Source: an uncultured Mollicutes bacterium (GTDB lineage: Bacteria; Bacillota_I; Bacilli_A; RF39; UBA660). From it: a stretch of DNA of 11,905 nt. The position numbers were made by a program, and so were the translations under genes. A model generated the notes under the pieces. The model ran no database searches. It saw only the letters and a list, made by a program, of their open reading frames with translations, and was not told the origin of the DNA. Location of the stretch: the NCBI GenBank assembly GCA_900550145.1, contig URRF01000037.1, positions 1 to 11,905 of the forward strand. The letters are read 5' to 3'. Shown here in pieces: positions 5,854-11,905 of this stretch (its first letter is position 1; each line of letters starts with the position of its first letter).

Positions 5854-7101
5854 ATGTCAAATAAACATGTAATAACAAAAGAAATTAAAGGAAAAGAATG
5901 GACAGAAGCATTAGATAAATCATTTGAAAAAAATGTAAAAGATGCAAAAGTAGATGGATTTAGAAAAGGCAAATGTCCAAGAAATATATTTGAAAAAAAA
6001 TATGGAGTTGAATCTTTATATAACGATGCATTAAATATTATACTTCCATCTTTATATACAGAAGTATTAAAAGAAAGCAAACTAGAACCAGTCGTAGAGC
6101 CATCAATAGATATCAAAAGTATAAATAAAGATGGTGCAGAAATAGAATTTGTTATTATTACAAAACCAGAAGTTAATGTAAAAAAATATACTGGTTTAAA
6201 AGTAAAAAGAGAAAAAATTGAAGTAACAAAAGAAGAAATAGAAAACGAAATTAATAGATTAAAAGATCAATTTGCAGAAATAGAAGTTAAAGATGGAAAA
6301 ATAGAAAATGGAGATACTGCTGTAATTGACTTTGAGGGCTTTAAAGACGATGTACCATTCGAAGGTGGAAAAGGAGAAAATTATCCACTTGAAATAGGTA
6401 GTCATACATTTATACCTGGTTTTGAAGAACAATTAATTAATCTTAAAACTAATGATAAAAAAGATATTAAAGTTACATTCCCAGAAGATTATCCAAGTGA
6501 AGAATTAAAGGGAAAAGAAGTAGTATTCAAAGTAACTATACATGAAGTTAAAACTAGAGTAATACCTGAAATAAACGAAGATTTCTTTAATGATTTAGGA
6601 ATTGAAGGAGTTAATTCAGAAAAAGAATTAGAAGAACATTGTAAAAAAGAAATTAAAGAAAGAAAAGAAAGAGAAGCAGAAAACAAACTTATAGACGAAA
6701 TTCTAGAAAAAGTAAAAGATGAAACTGAAATAGAATTGCCAGAAGAATTAGTACATGAAGAAGTACATAGAATGCTTGATACATATAATCAAAGATTACA
6801 AATGCAAGGATTATCTCTTGAACAATATTTAAGTTTTGCCAAAAAGACAATTGAAGATATGGAAGAAGAACTTAAAGATGAAGCATCAAAAAATATTACT
6901 TATAGATACATGCTTGAATATATAGCAGATAAAGAAAAAATAGAAGTATCAGATAGTGATATAGAAAAAGAAATAGAAAGATTATCAGAACTATATCAAA
7001 TGACAAAAGATGAATTAATTAAGGGCTTTGGTGGAACTGATATGATTAAATATGATCAAAAAATGAGAAAAACTATTGAATTTTTAAAAGAAAATAACTA
7101 G
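5854..7101 (+). CDS. tig: Trigger factor, ribosome-associated chaperone and peptidyl-prolyl isomerase
   Basis: Trigger factor docks at the ribosome exit tunnel and shields nascent chains. The protein has 415 residues, in the normal range. The N-terminal ribosome-binding domain (about 1-110) contains the docking signature GFRKGKCPRNIFEKKYG (35-51). The FKBP-type isomerase domain (about 150-235) has DTAVIDFEGF, PFEGGKGENYPLEIG and FIPGFEEQL. The helical C-terminal domain that forms the chaperone cradle takes the rest and is very rich in Glu and Lys. A consensus AGGAGG at 5841-5846 fits the ATG at 5854. In many bacteria tig is followed by clpX and lon. Here the stop at 7099-7101 is followed within ten bases by a hairpin and an IS remnant, with lon beyond and no clpX. 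Confidence 0.97.
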   Translation: MSNKHVITKEIKGKEWTEALDKSFEKNVKDAKVDGFRKGKCPRNIFEKKYGVESLYNDALNIILPSLYTEVLKESKLEPVVEPSIDIKSINKDGAEIEFVIITKPEVNVKKYTGLKVKREKIEVTKEEIENEINRLKDQFAEIEVKDGKIENGDTAVIDFEGFKDDVPFEGGKGENYPLEIGSHTFIPGFEEQLINLKTNDKKDIKVTFPEDYPSEELKGKEVVFKVTIHEVKTRVIPEINEDFFNDLGIEGVNSEKELEEHCKKEIKERKEREAENKLIDEILEKVKDETEIELPEELVHEEVHRMLDTYNQRLQMQGLSLEQYLSFAKKTIEDMEEELKDEASKNITYRYMLEYIADKEKIEVSDSDIEKEIERLSELYQMTKDELIKGFGGTDMIKYDQKMRKTIEFLKENN

Positions 7102-7108
7102 AATGATA

Positions 7109-7411
7109 TGAACCTCGTTTCTCTTATGTACAAGAAACGGGGTTTTTATATGTCAAAATTAAGTTATGAGGATAAAATAAATATTTATCATATGAAAAAC
7201 AAAGGAATTTCAAGGGAAAGCAATTGCTAATGCTTACAAAATTAAAGAACTAAATGTTCAATATTTAGTGAGATTAATTGACAAACATGGATTTGATGTT
7301 TTGAGAACAACATTAAATAAAAAATATAGTAAATGTGAAAAAGAAAGAATTATCAATAGATTTCTAGGTAAAAACGAATCATTTTTATCTGTCGCAATAG
7401 ATGAAGAAGGA
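7109..7411 (+). mobile_element. Remnant of an IS3/IS150-type element (left end and 5' part of orfA)
   Basis: Starting at ATG 7150, the sequence encodes MSKLSYEDKINIYHMKNKG, the typical start of an IS3-family OrfA helix-turn-helix protein. After a one-base frameshift it continues as KAIANAYKIKELNVQYLVRL and IDKHGFDVLR, again matching OrfA. Homology to OrfA fades around 7400-7414, and no orfB, integrase DDE domain or right end is present. The outer edge is uncertain. TGAACC at 7109, just eight bases after the tig stop, could be the left end because IS3 elements usually start with TG, but no partner repeat is visible. The element is dead. Confidence 0.65.
7111..7147 (+). terminator. Strong intrinsic terminator after tig, possibly carried by the IS remnant
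   Basis: Arms 7111-7122 and 7133-7144 form a 12-bp stem with one G-U pair and a 10-base loop, followed by T at 7145-7147. It would end tig transcripts. It lies two bases before the ATG of the transposase remnant, where IS elements often carry a hairpin that blocks incoming transcription, so it may have come with the element. Confidence 0.75.
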
Positions 7412-7711
7412 AGATTCCAAATTGAGAAAAATTTCTGCAAATGTTATCTAGCAAACACATGTCATACTTTAAAACATGGAAAAATGTTTACTTGTTCAAC
7501 AATTCCACATATTGAACATTATAATAAATATTTTAATAAAAATTTAATCGTATCTAATAGTGATTATATAGATATTTATAAAGCAAAAGACAAAAAAGAA
7601 ATATTAGAATTTTTATCAAAACCAGTACCATTTTGTAGATACTGTAACGTAGATAATAGAAAATATAGTTTTGATTTTGAAAAAAGTAATAAGGATATAA
7701 ACGAATGGTAA
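7150..7711 (+). pseudogene. Broken chimera: IS3 OrfA N-terminus joined to the C-terminal part of a radical SAM protein
   Basis: The first frame (7150-7230) stops after 26 codons. Removing one G from the GGG at 7214-7216 restores an OrfA-like frame that runs straight into the open frame ending at 7711. From about 7415 the product changes character: CYLANTCHTL, GKMFTCSTIPHI, NKYFNKNLIV, IDIYKAK and KPVPFCRYC, ending KDINEW. I recognise this as the C-terminal, cysteine-rich Fe-S (SPASM-like) part of radical SAM proteins common in Clostridia and gut Firmicutes. Relevant cysteines lie at 7436-7468, 7493-7501 and 7634-7645. The N-terminal radical SAM barrel with its CxxxCxxC loop is missing. The GTG at 7268 has no ribosome site, so the open part is probably not translated efficiently. 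It stands where clpX is usually found. A functional fusion is possible but unlikely given the frameshift. Confidence 0.72.
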
Positions 7712-7739
7712 AAATGCATGCTAAGTCATGTATTTTTTT
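7711..7739 (+). terminator. Intrinsic terminator before lon
   Basis: Arms 7711-7720 and 7727-7736 form a 10-bp stem with one G-U pair and loop CTAAGT, followed by three more T. It is probably the original terminator of the lost radical SAM gene. It insulates lon from upstream transcription. Confidence 0.75.
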
Positions 7740-7760
7740 CTATTATTTTTTTCTTTTCAA

Positions 7761-7788
7761 TAGACAAACAAAATAAAATATGTATAAT
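7761..7788 (+). promoter_or_regulatory. Sigma-A-type promoter for lon
   Basis: TAGACA (7761-7766), a 16-base spacer and a perfect TATAAT (7783-7788). The predicted start is near 7795. I see neither a CIRCE inverted repeat nor a CtsR-type heptad repeat between here and the lon start, so there is no visible heat-shock repressor site. Confidence 0.7.
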
Positions 7789-7800
7789 AAGGAATAGTTT

Positions 7801-7806
7801 TGGAGG
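7801..7806 (+). promoter_or_regulatory. Ribosome binding site that fixes the lon start
   Basis: TGGAGG lies seven bases before the ATG at 7814. The same frame is open back to 7718, but those 32 codons cross the upstream terminator and the lon promoter, and encode a Phe/Ile-rich stretch foreign to Lon. Confidence 0.85.
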
Positions 7807-7813
7807 CGATTAT

Positions 7814-10132
7814 ATGGTTAAAACAAACTTGCCTGTTATATTATTAAAAGGTGCTGTATTATTGCCTTATTGCGACTTTAGATTAGAATTAAATAGTGAT
7901 ATAGATAAACACGTACTTGAACTAGCAGAAAAGAATCACGATTCACATATACTTTTAATAAGTCCGGATAATCCATTAGAAGAAATAGTAGAAGTAGATA
8001 AATTACCTAAAATAGGTACAGTTGCAAAAGTAACAATGAAAATGGATATAGGTAATATAACAAGAATAGTATTAGAAGGAATAAATAGAGTAAAAGTAGT
8101 TGAATATAGTAACTATAGTCAAAAAGATAATACACTAAATGCATTAATCACCTCTACTACACAATTTGCTATGTCACCAATGGATGAAACTGCTTTAATA
8201 AGAAAACTTTTAAAAAGAGTAGATGAATATGTAACAAAAGATCCTCACATGAGTAACAGTATTCTTGCACAAATAAATGATTTAAATAGTATTTCAAAAA
8301 TAAGTGATATAGTAGCAAATTATTTACCACTTGATTATGAAAGAAAAAAAGAATATTTAAATACTGTAAACCCATATAAAAGAGTAATAATGCTATTTGA
8401 GGATATAAAAACAGAAGAAGAAATACTTGAATTAGACAAAAAAATAGAAAAAAAACTAAAGAAAACTCTTGATGATAGTCAAAAAGAATTTATATTAAGA
8501 GAAAAGATACGTTTAATAAAAGAAGAATTAGGGGATGTAAATTTAAAAGAAAAAGATGCGGAAATATTAAATGACAAAGTAAATAAATTAAAATGTCCAG
8601 AACGCATAAAAAATAAATTACTTGAAGAGATAAAAAAATATGAATTAATGAACTCTAATTCTCCTGAACTAGGTGTAGTAAGAAATTATATAGAATTACT
8701 ATTATCCCTTCCATGGAATGAAAGTACAAAAGAAAATACGGATTTAAAATTAGCAAGAAAAATATTAGACAATAGTCACTATGGATTAGATAAAGTAAAG
8801 GAAAGAATTATAGAATACTTAGCAGTAAAACAAATGAGTAAAAACTTAACATCTCCCATAATTTGCTTATCCGGCCCACCAGGTGTAGGTAAAACCACTC
8901 TTGCTAAATCTATTGCAGAAGCTACTAATAGAAACTTTGTCAAAATATCAGTAGGTGGCGTAAACGATGAAGCAGAAATAATTGGTCATAGAAGAACATA
9001 CATCGGATCAAATCCAGGTAGGATTATAAACGCAATGAAAAGATCAAAAAGCAATAATCCAGTATTTTTAATAGATGAAGTAGATAAGTTAACAAAAGAT
9101 ATAAAAGGAGATCCAGCAAGTGCATTATTAGAAGTACTTGATAAAGAACAAAATAAATATTTTGTTGATAGTTATGTAGAAGAAGAATTTGATTTATCTA
9201 ATGTAATGTTTATACTAACAGCAAATTATATATATCAAATACCTGATGCCCTAAGAGATAGATTAGAAATAATAGAAATAGGTAGTTATACAGAGTATGA
9301 AAAATTAGATATTGCAAAAAAACATATAATAGTAAAAGAAATAAAAGAACATGGATTAGAAGATAAAGATATAATATTTACAGATAAAGCAATATTAACC
9401 ATTATAAAAAATTATACAAAAGAAGCAGGAGTAAGAGATTTAGAAAGAAACATAGCAAGTATACTTAGAAAAATAACAACAGAAATAGTGTTAAATAAAC
9501 AAAAGAAAAAGTATAAATTAGGAGAAAAGGAAATAGAAGAGTATTTAGGAAAGAAAAAATACTTTGATGAAGAAATTGATAATCAAAAAACAAATGGAGT
9601 AGTAAATGGTCTTGCTTATACAGATTTTGGAGGTACAATTTTACCTATTGAAGCAACATATTTTAAAGGAAAAGGTAATCTTATCTTAACTGGTTCATTA
9701 GGAGAAGTAATGAAAGAAAGTGCAGAAATCGCATTAAGTTATGTAAAAAGTAATTATGAAAAATTTGATATAGCTTATGATTTATTAGAAAATAGCGATA
9801 TACATATAAATGCAGTAGAAGGTGCAATACCAAAAGATGGTCCAAGTGCAGGCATTACACTAGTAACTGCAATAATAAGTGCATTTACTAATAAAGAAAT
9901 AGATAATAAAATAGGTATGACAGGAGAAATCACATTAAGAGGAAATATTCTTCCAATAGGTGGTTTAAAAGAAAAAGTAATAGGTGGATATAGAAGTGGT
10001 ATAAGAACAATAATTCTACCATATAAAAATGAAAAAGATTTAGATGAAATACCAAAAGAAATAAAAAAAGAAATCAATTTTATATTAGTAAAACAATACG
10101 AAGATGTATATAAACAAATAGTAAAACAATAA
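7814..10132 (+). CDS. lon: ATP-dependent protease Lon (LonA type)
   Basis: Lon is a cytosolic hexameric AAA+ protease that unfolds and degrades damaged and regulatory proteins. From ATG 7814 it has 772 residues, the usual LonA length. The N-terminal substrate-recognition domain (about 1-200) starts LPVILLKGAVLLP and is followed by a long coiled-coil helix. The AAA+ module has Walker A GPPGVGKTT (354-362), Walker B VFLIDEVDK (417-425) and the arginine-rich DALRDRLE segment (478-485). The C-terminal protease domain carries the catalytic serine in PKDGPSAG (S678) and lysine in GGLKEK (K721), 43 residues apart as in E. coli Lon. All catalytic parts are intact. It has its own promoter and no clear terminator. 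In B. subtilis the order is tig, clpX, lonB, lonA; here lon follows the tig-pseudogene block. Confidence 0.97.
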   Translation: MVKTNLPVILLKGAVLLPYCDFRLELNSDIDKHVLELAEKNHDSHILLISPDNPLEEIVEVDKLPKIGTVAKVTMKMDIGNITRIVLEGINRVKVVEYSNYSQKDNTLNALITSTTQFAMSPMDETALIRKLLKRVDEYVTKDPHMSNSILAQINDLNSISKISDIVANYLPLDYERKKEYLNTVNPYKRVIMLFEDIKTEEEILELDKKIEKKLKKTLDDSQKEFILREKIRLIKEELGDVNLKEKDAEILNDKVNKLKCPERIKNKLLEEIKKYELMNSNSPELGVVRNYIELLLSLPWNESTKENTDLKLARKILDNSHYGLDKVKERIIEYLAVKQMSKNLTSPIICLSGPPGVGKTTLAKSIAEATNRNFVKISVGGVNDEAEIIGHRRTYIGSNPGRIINAMKRSKSNNPVFLIDEVDKLTKDIKGDPASALLEVLDKEQNKYFVDSYVEEEFDLSNVMFILTANYIYQIPDALRDRLEIIEIGSYTEYEKLDIAKKHIIVKEIKEHGLEDKDIIFTDKAILTIIKNYTKEAGVRDLERNIASILRKITTEIVLNKQKKKYKLGEKEIEEYLGKKKYFDEEIDNQKTNGVVNGLAYTDFGGTILPIEATYFKGKGNLILTGSLGEVMKESAEIALSYVKSNYEKFDIAYDLLENSDIHINAVEGAIPKDGPSAGITLVTAIISAFTNKEIDNKIGMTGEITLRGNILPIGGLKEKVIGGYRSGIRTIILPYKNEKDLDEIPKEIKKEINFILVKQYEDVYKQIVKQ

Positions 10133-10149
10133 CTATTTGTTTATTATTA

Positions 10150-10179
10150 TTGCAAATAACATATCATTAAGGTTATAAT
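10150..10179 (+). promoter_or_regulatory. Promoter for the pilin-like gene
   Basis: TTGCAA (10150-10155), an 18-base spacer and a perfect TATAAT (10174-10179) lie in the 62-base gap after lon. The predicted start is near 10186, close to the AAAGGTGATG ribosome site, so the leader is very short. Confidence 0.55.
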
Positions 10180-10194
10180 AAGAAAGGTGATGAT

Positions 10195-10554
10195 ATGAAA
10201 AAGAATGCATTTACATTAATAGAGTTACTAGCAACAGTAGTTATTTTAGTAGTAGTATTTATGATAATAACACCTAAATTAACAAGAATAGTAAAAGATC
10301 AAGAAACAAAGCAAAAAGAATTATTAAAAGAAAAACTAATAAGCTCAGCAAAGGAATATGCAAATGATTATGATAAATATTTTTTTGATGGAATAAAAAA
10401 AGTTGGAGATTCTAACACAGTAACAATAGAAGAACTAATAGAAGTTGGTTTAATAGATGAAGATGAAACAAAAGATTTTAACGAATTTTATGGAGTAAAA
10501 GTAGAATTAAAAGATAATGATAGAATAGAATACACACTAGTAGAAACAACATAA
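10195..10554 (+). CDS. Type IV pilin-like / pseudopilin protein with prepilin N-terminus
   Basis: A 119-residue protein starting MKKNAFTLIELL. This is the class III (prepilin peptidase) signal: a short basic leader, cleavage expected between A5 and F6, and Glu at position +5 of the mature chain. A hydrophobic helix follows to about residue 27 (ATVVILVVVFMIITP), then an amphipathic charged helix to about residue 60, and a small acidic domain with VTIEELIEVGLI and a final strand. Alanine instead of glycine at -1 is less usual but tolerated by prepilin peptidases. Such proteins form pili or pseudopili at the cell surface, or in some gut Firmicutes occur as scattered surface proteins. No assembly ATPase, platform protein or peptidase gene lies in this window. 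AAAGGTGATG (10183-10192) supports the start. It has its own promoter and terminator. The precise role is unknown. Confidence 0.82.
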   Translation: MKKNAFTLIELLATVVILVVVFMIITPKLTRIVKDQETKQKELLKEKLISSAKEYANDYDKYFFDGIKKVGDSNTVTIEELIEVGLIDEDETKDFNEFYGVKVELKDNDRIEYTLVETT

Positions 10555-10566
10555 ATTATATTTAAG

Positions 10567-10594
10567 AATGTATAGTTTAAAACTATATGTTTTT
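10567..10594 (+). terminator. Intrinsic terminator of the pilin-like gene
   Basis: Arms 10567-10577 and 10581-10591 form an 11-bp stem with two G-U pairs and loop TAA, followed by T at 10592-10594. It separates the pilin-like gene from spoIVA. Confidence 0.7.
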
Positions 10595-10657
10595 ATTTGT
10601 TCTATATTTTCTATTTAATCATATATTTTTAATGAATAACAAGAAAGTAGGGATTAA

Positions 10658-11905
10658 ATGGAAAAAAATGAAATTATTAAAAGCATTTCTCTTAGAACTA
10701 ATGGTGAAATATATTTAGGAGTAGTTGGTGCGGTTAGAACTGGTAAATCTACTTTTATAAAAAGGTTTATAGAAACTTTGGTTTTACCAAATATTGAAGA
10801 TGAGTATGAAAAGAAAAGATGCTTAGACGAATTACCTCAAAGTGCTCAAGGTAAAACAATAATGACAACAGAGCCAAAATTTGTGCCAAACGAAGCAGTT
10901 GGAATAACGGTTGGAGATAATATAAAATTAAATGTCAGATTAGTGGATTGTGTAGGATATCTAGTAAATAATGCCATAGGCTATTTAGAAGACGATATGC
11001 CAAGAATGGTAAAAACACCTTGGTTTGAGGATGAGATTCCTTTTGAACAAGCAGCAGAAATTGGAACGAAAAAGGTTATTCAAGAACATTCTACTATTGG
11101 AATACTTGTTACAACAGATGGTAGTATTACTGATATTCCAAGAGAAGATTACATAGATGCCGAAGAAAGAGTTGTAAAAGAATTAAAGGAACTAAATAAG
11201 CCTTTTGTAATTGTTTTAAACTCTGATGATCCTTTTTCTGATTACACAAAGTCTCTTGCACAAAAACTTGAAGACAAATATCGTACTCCTGTTATTCCAA
11301 CTAACTGTTCAAGCTTAGATATGGAGGACATTAATGATATTTTTAGCAAAATACTTTATGAATTTCCAATAGAAAGAGTAAATCTTAACTTTCCAAAATG
11401 GGTAGATGGTTTGTCTGACTCTCATTGGCTAAAAGAAGAATTATTTAAAGAAATACAAGAGGCCTTCAAAGACGTTAAAATTTTAAAACAAGTTGACGGT
11501 AGTGTTGCTAATTTACAACATACACAAATAATAACTAAAACTACAGTTGATGAAATTAAACTTGGTGATGGTAGTGTTAATATTTCTATTAATTTAATGG
11601 ATGACTTATTCTATAAAGTACTTTCAGAAATTTCTGGTGTTAACATTACGAATGAGGGTGACTTATTTTCTACTATAACTACATTTGCAGATACAAAACG
11701 TGAATATGATAAAATTTCATGTGCTTTAGAACAAGTAAAAGCAACCGGATATGGAATTGTTACTCCTTCTATCGACGAATTAATTTTGGAAGAACCAGAA
11801 ATAGTAAAACAAGGCTCTCGTTTCGGTGTAAAATTAAAAGCTAAGGCTCCATCTATTCATCTAATAAGAGCAGAAATTGAGACTGAAGTATCTCCTCTTG
11901 TTGGT
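10658..11905 (+). CDS. spoIVA: Stage IV sporulation protein A, 3'-truncated
   Basis: SpoIVA is an ATPase that polymerises on the outer forespore membrane and forms the base on which the spore coat assembles; it is also needed for cortex formation. The frame stays open to the window end, giving 416 residues of a protein that has about 490 in B. subtilis. Near the N-terminus lies Walker A GAVRTGKST (24-32) in the context IYLGVVGAVRTGKSTFIKRF. SAQGKTIMTTEPKFVPNEA (62-80) and LVDCVGY (95-101, with the Walker B Asp at 97) are also highly characteristic. VLNSDDP (186-192) stands where GTPases have NKxD, in line with ATP use. The middle and C-terminal domains follow as in the family; the extreme C-terminus that anchors it to SpoVM lies outside. 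The upstream ribosome site (AGTAGGGA, 10646-10653) is modest. In Bacillus spoIVA is under mother-cell sigma-E control. Confidence 0.95.
   Translation, partial: MEKNEIIKSISLRTNGEIYLGVVGAVRTGKSTFIKRFIETLVLPNIEDEYEKKRCLDELPQSAQGKTIMTTEPKFVPNEAVGITVGDNIKLNVRLVDCVGYLVNNAIGYLEDDMPRMVKTPWFEDEIPFEQAAEIGTKKVIQEHSTIGILVTTDGSITDIPREDYIDAEERVVKELKELNKPFVIVLNSDDPFSDYTKSLAQKLEDKYRTPVIPTNCSSLDMEDINDIFSKILYEFPIERVNLNFPKWVDGLSDSHWLKEELFKEIQEAFKDVKILKQVDGSVANLQHTQIITKTTVDEIKLGDGSVNISINLMDDLFYKVLSEISGVNITNEGDLFSTITTFADTKREYDKISCALEQVKATGYGIVTPSIDELILEEPEIVKQGSRFGVKLKAKAPSIHLIRAEIETEVSPLVG

Noticed and set aside
7214..7216. Programmed frameshift of an IS3 transposase
   Set aside because: IS3-family frameshifting occurs near the end of orfA at the junction with orfB. 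This shift is about 22 codons into orfA and no orfB exists, so it is a disabling mutation or an assembly error.
7718..7813. A 32-residue N-terminal extension of Lon with a hydrophobic, signal-like stretch
   Set aside because: The extension runs through the upstream terminator and the lon promoter. ATG 7814 has a TGGAGG site and gives a Lon of normal length and start.
10134..10158. Hairpin TATTTG...CAAATA after lon as a terminator
   Set aside because: Only six weak base pairs, a 13-base loop and no T-run follow it.
10632..10660. Upstream ATG at 10632 before spoIVA
   Set aside because: It is in a different frame and gives only a short peptide with no recognisable features; it is not an alternative SpoIVA start.

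Overview
The window comes from a very A+T-rich Firmicute, most likely a spore-former of the class Bacilli or a related uncultured gut lineage. The coding strand is strongly A-rich, ATA and AAA/GAA codons are heavily used, ribosome binding sites follow the AGGAGG/AGGTGA pattern, and a spoIVA gene is present. Codon use fits the standard bacterial code: tryptophan is TGG throughout, and TGA ends scpA. The placement below class level is an inference.

Layout. Positions 2-823 hold the 3' part of a cysteine-rich, DUF6273-like surface or pseudopilin-type protein. It converges on a small zinc-ribbon RNHCP protein (845-1156, minus strand), and the two share a bidirectional terminator. A tight plus-strand operon follows (1215-4495): scpA, scpB, trhP1 and trhP2. 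trmR (4621-5208) and greA (5319-5792) come next, each with a near-consensus housekeeping promoter. Tig (5854-7101), a broken chimeric locus (7150-7711), lon (7814-10132), a small type IV pilin-like gene (10195-10554) and the 5' part of spoIVA (10658 to the window end) complete it. No gap between genes exceeds 300 bases and no RNA genes were seen.

How the genes fit together. ScpA and ScpB are the partners of SMC in the chromosome condensin. TrhP1, TrhP2 and TrmR form a complete cassette for tRNA wobble uridine: hydroxylation to 5-hydroxyuridine, then methylation to 5-methoxyuridine. It is the counterpart of yrrN-yrrO-yrrM in Bacillus subtilis, and greA is close by there too. Trigger factor and Lon are the protein-quality pair that normally flank clpX. 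Here clpX is absent, and a decayed IS3-type transposase fragment fused to the tail of a radical SAM protein occupies its place. SpoIVA is the spore-coat base ATPase.

Most of the window is ordinary core genome. The unusual parts are the chimeric IS/radical SAM remnant at the clpX position, the loss of the Fe-S cysteines in TrhP1, promoters and terminators that share bases, and two pilin-like surface genes. I see no convincing new multi-gene system.
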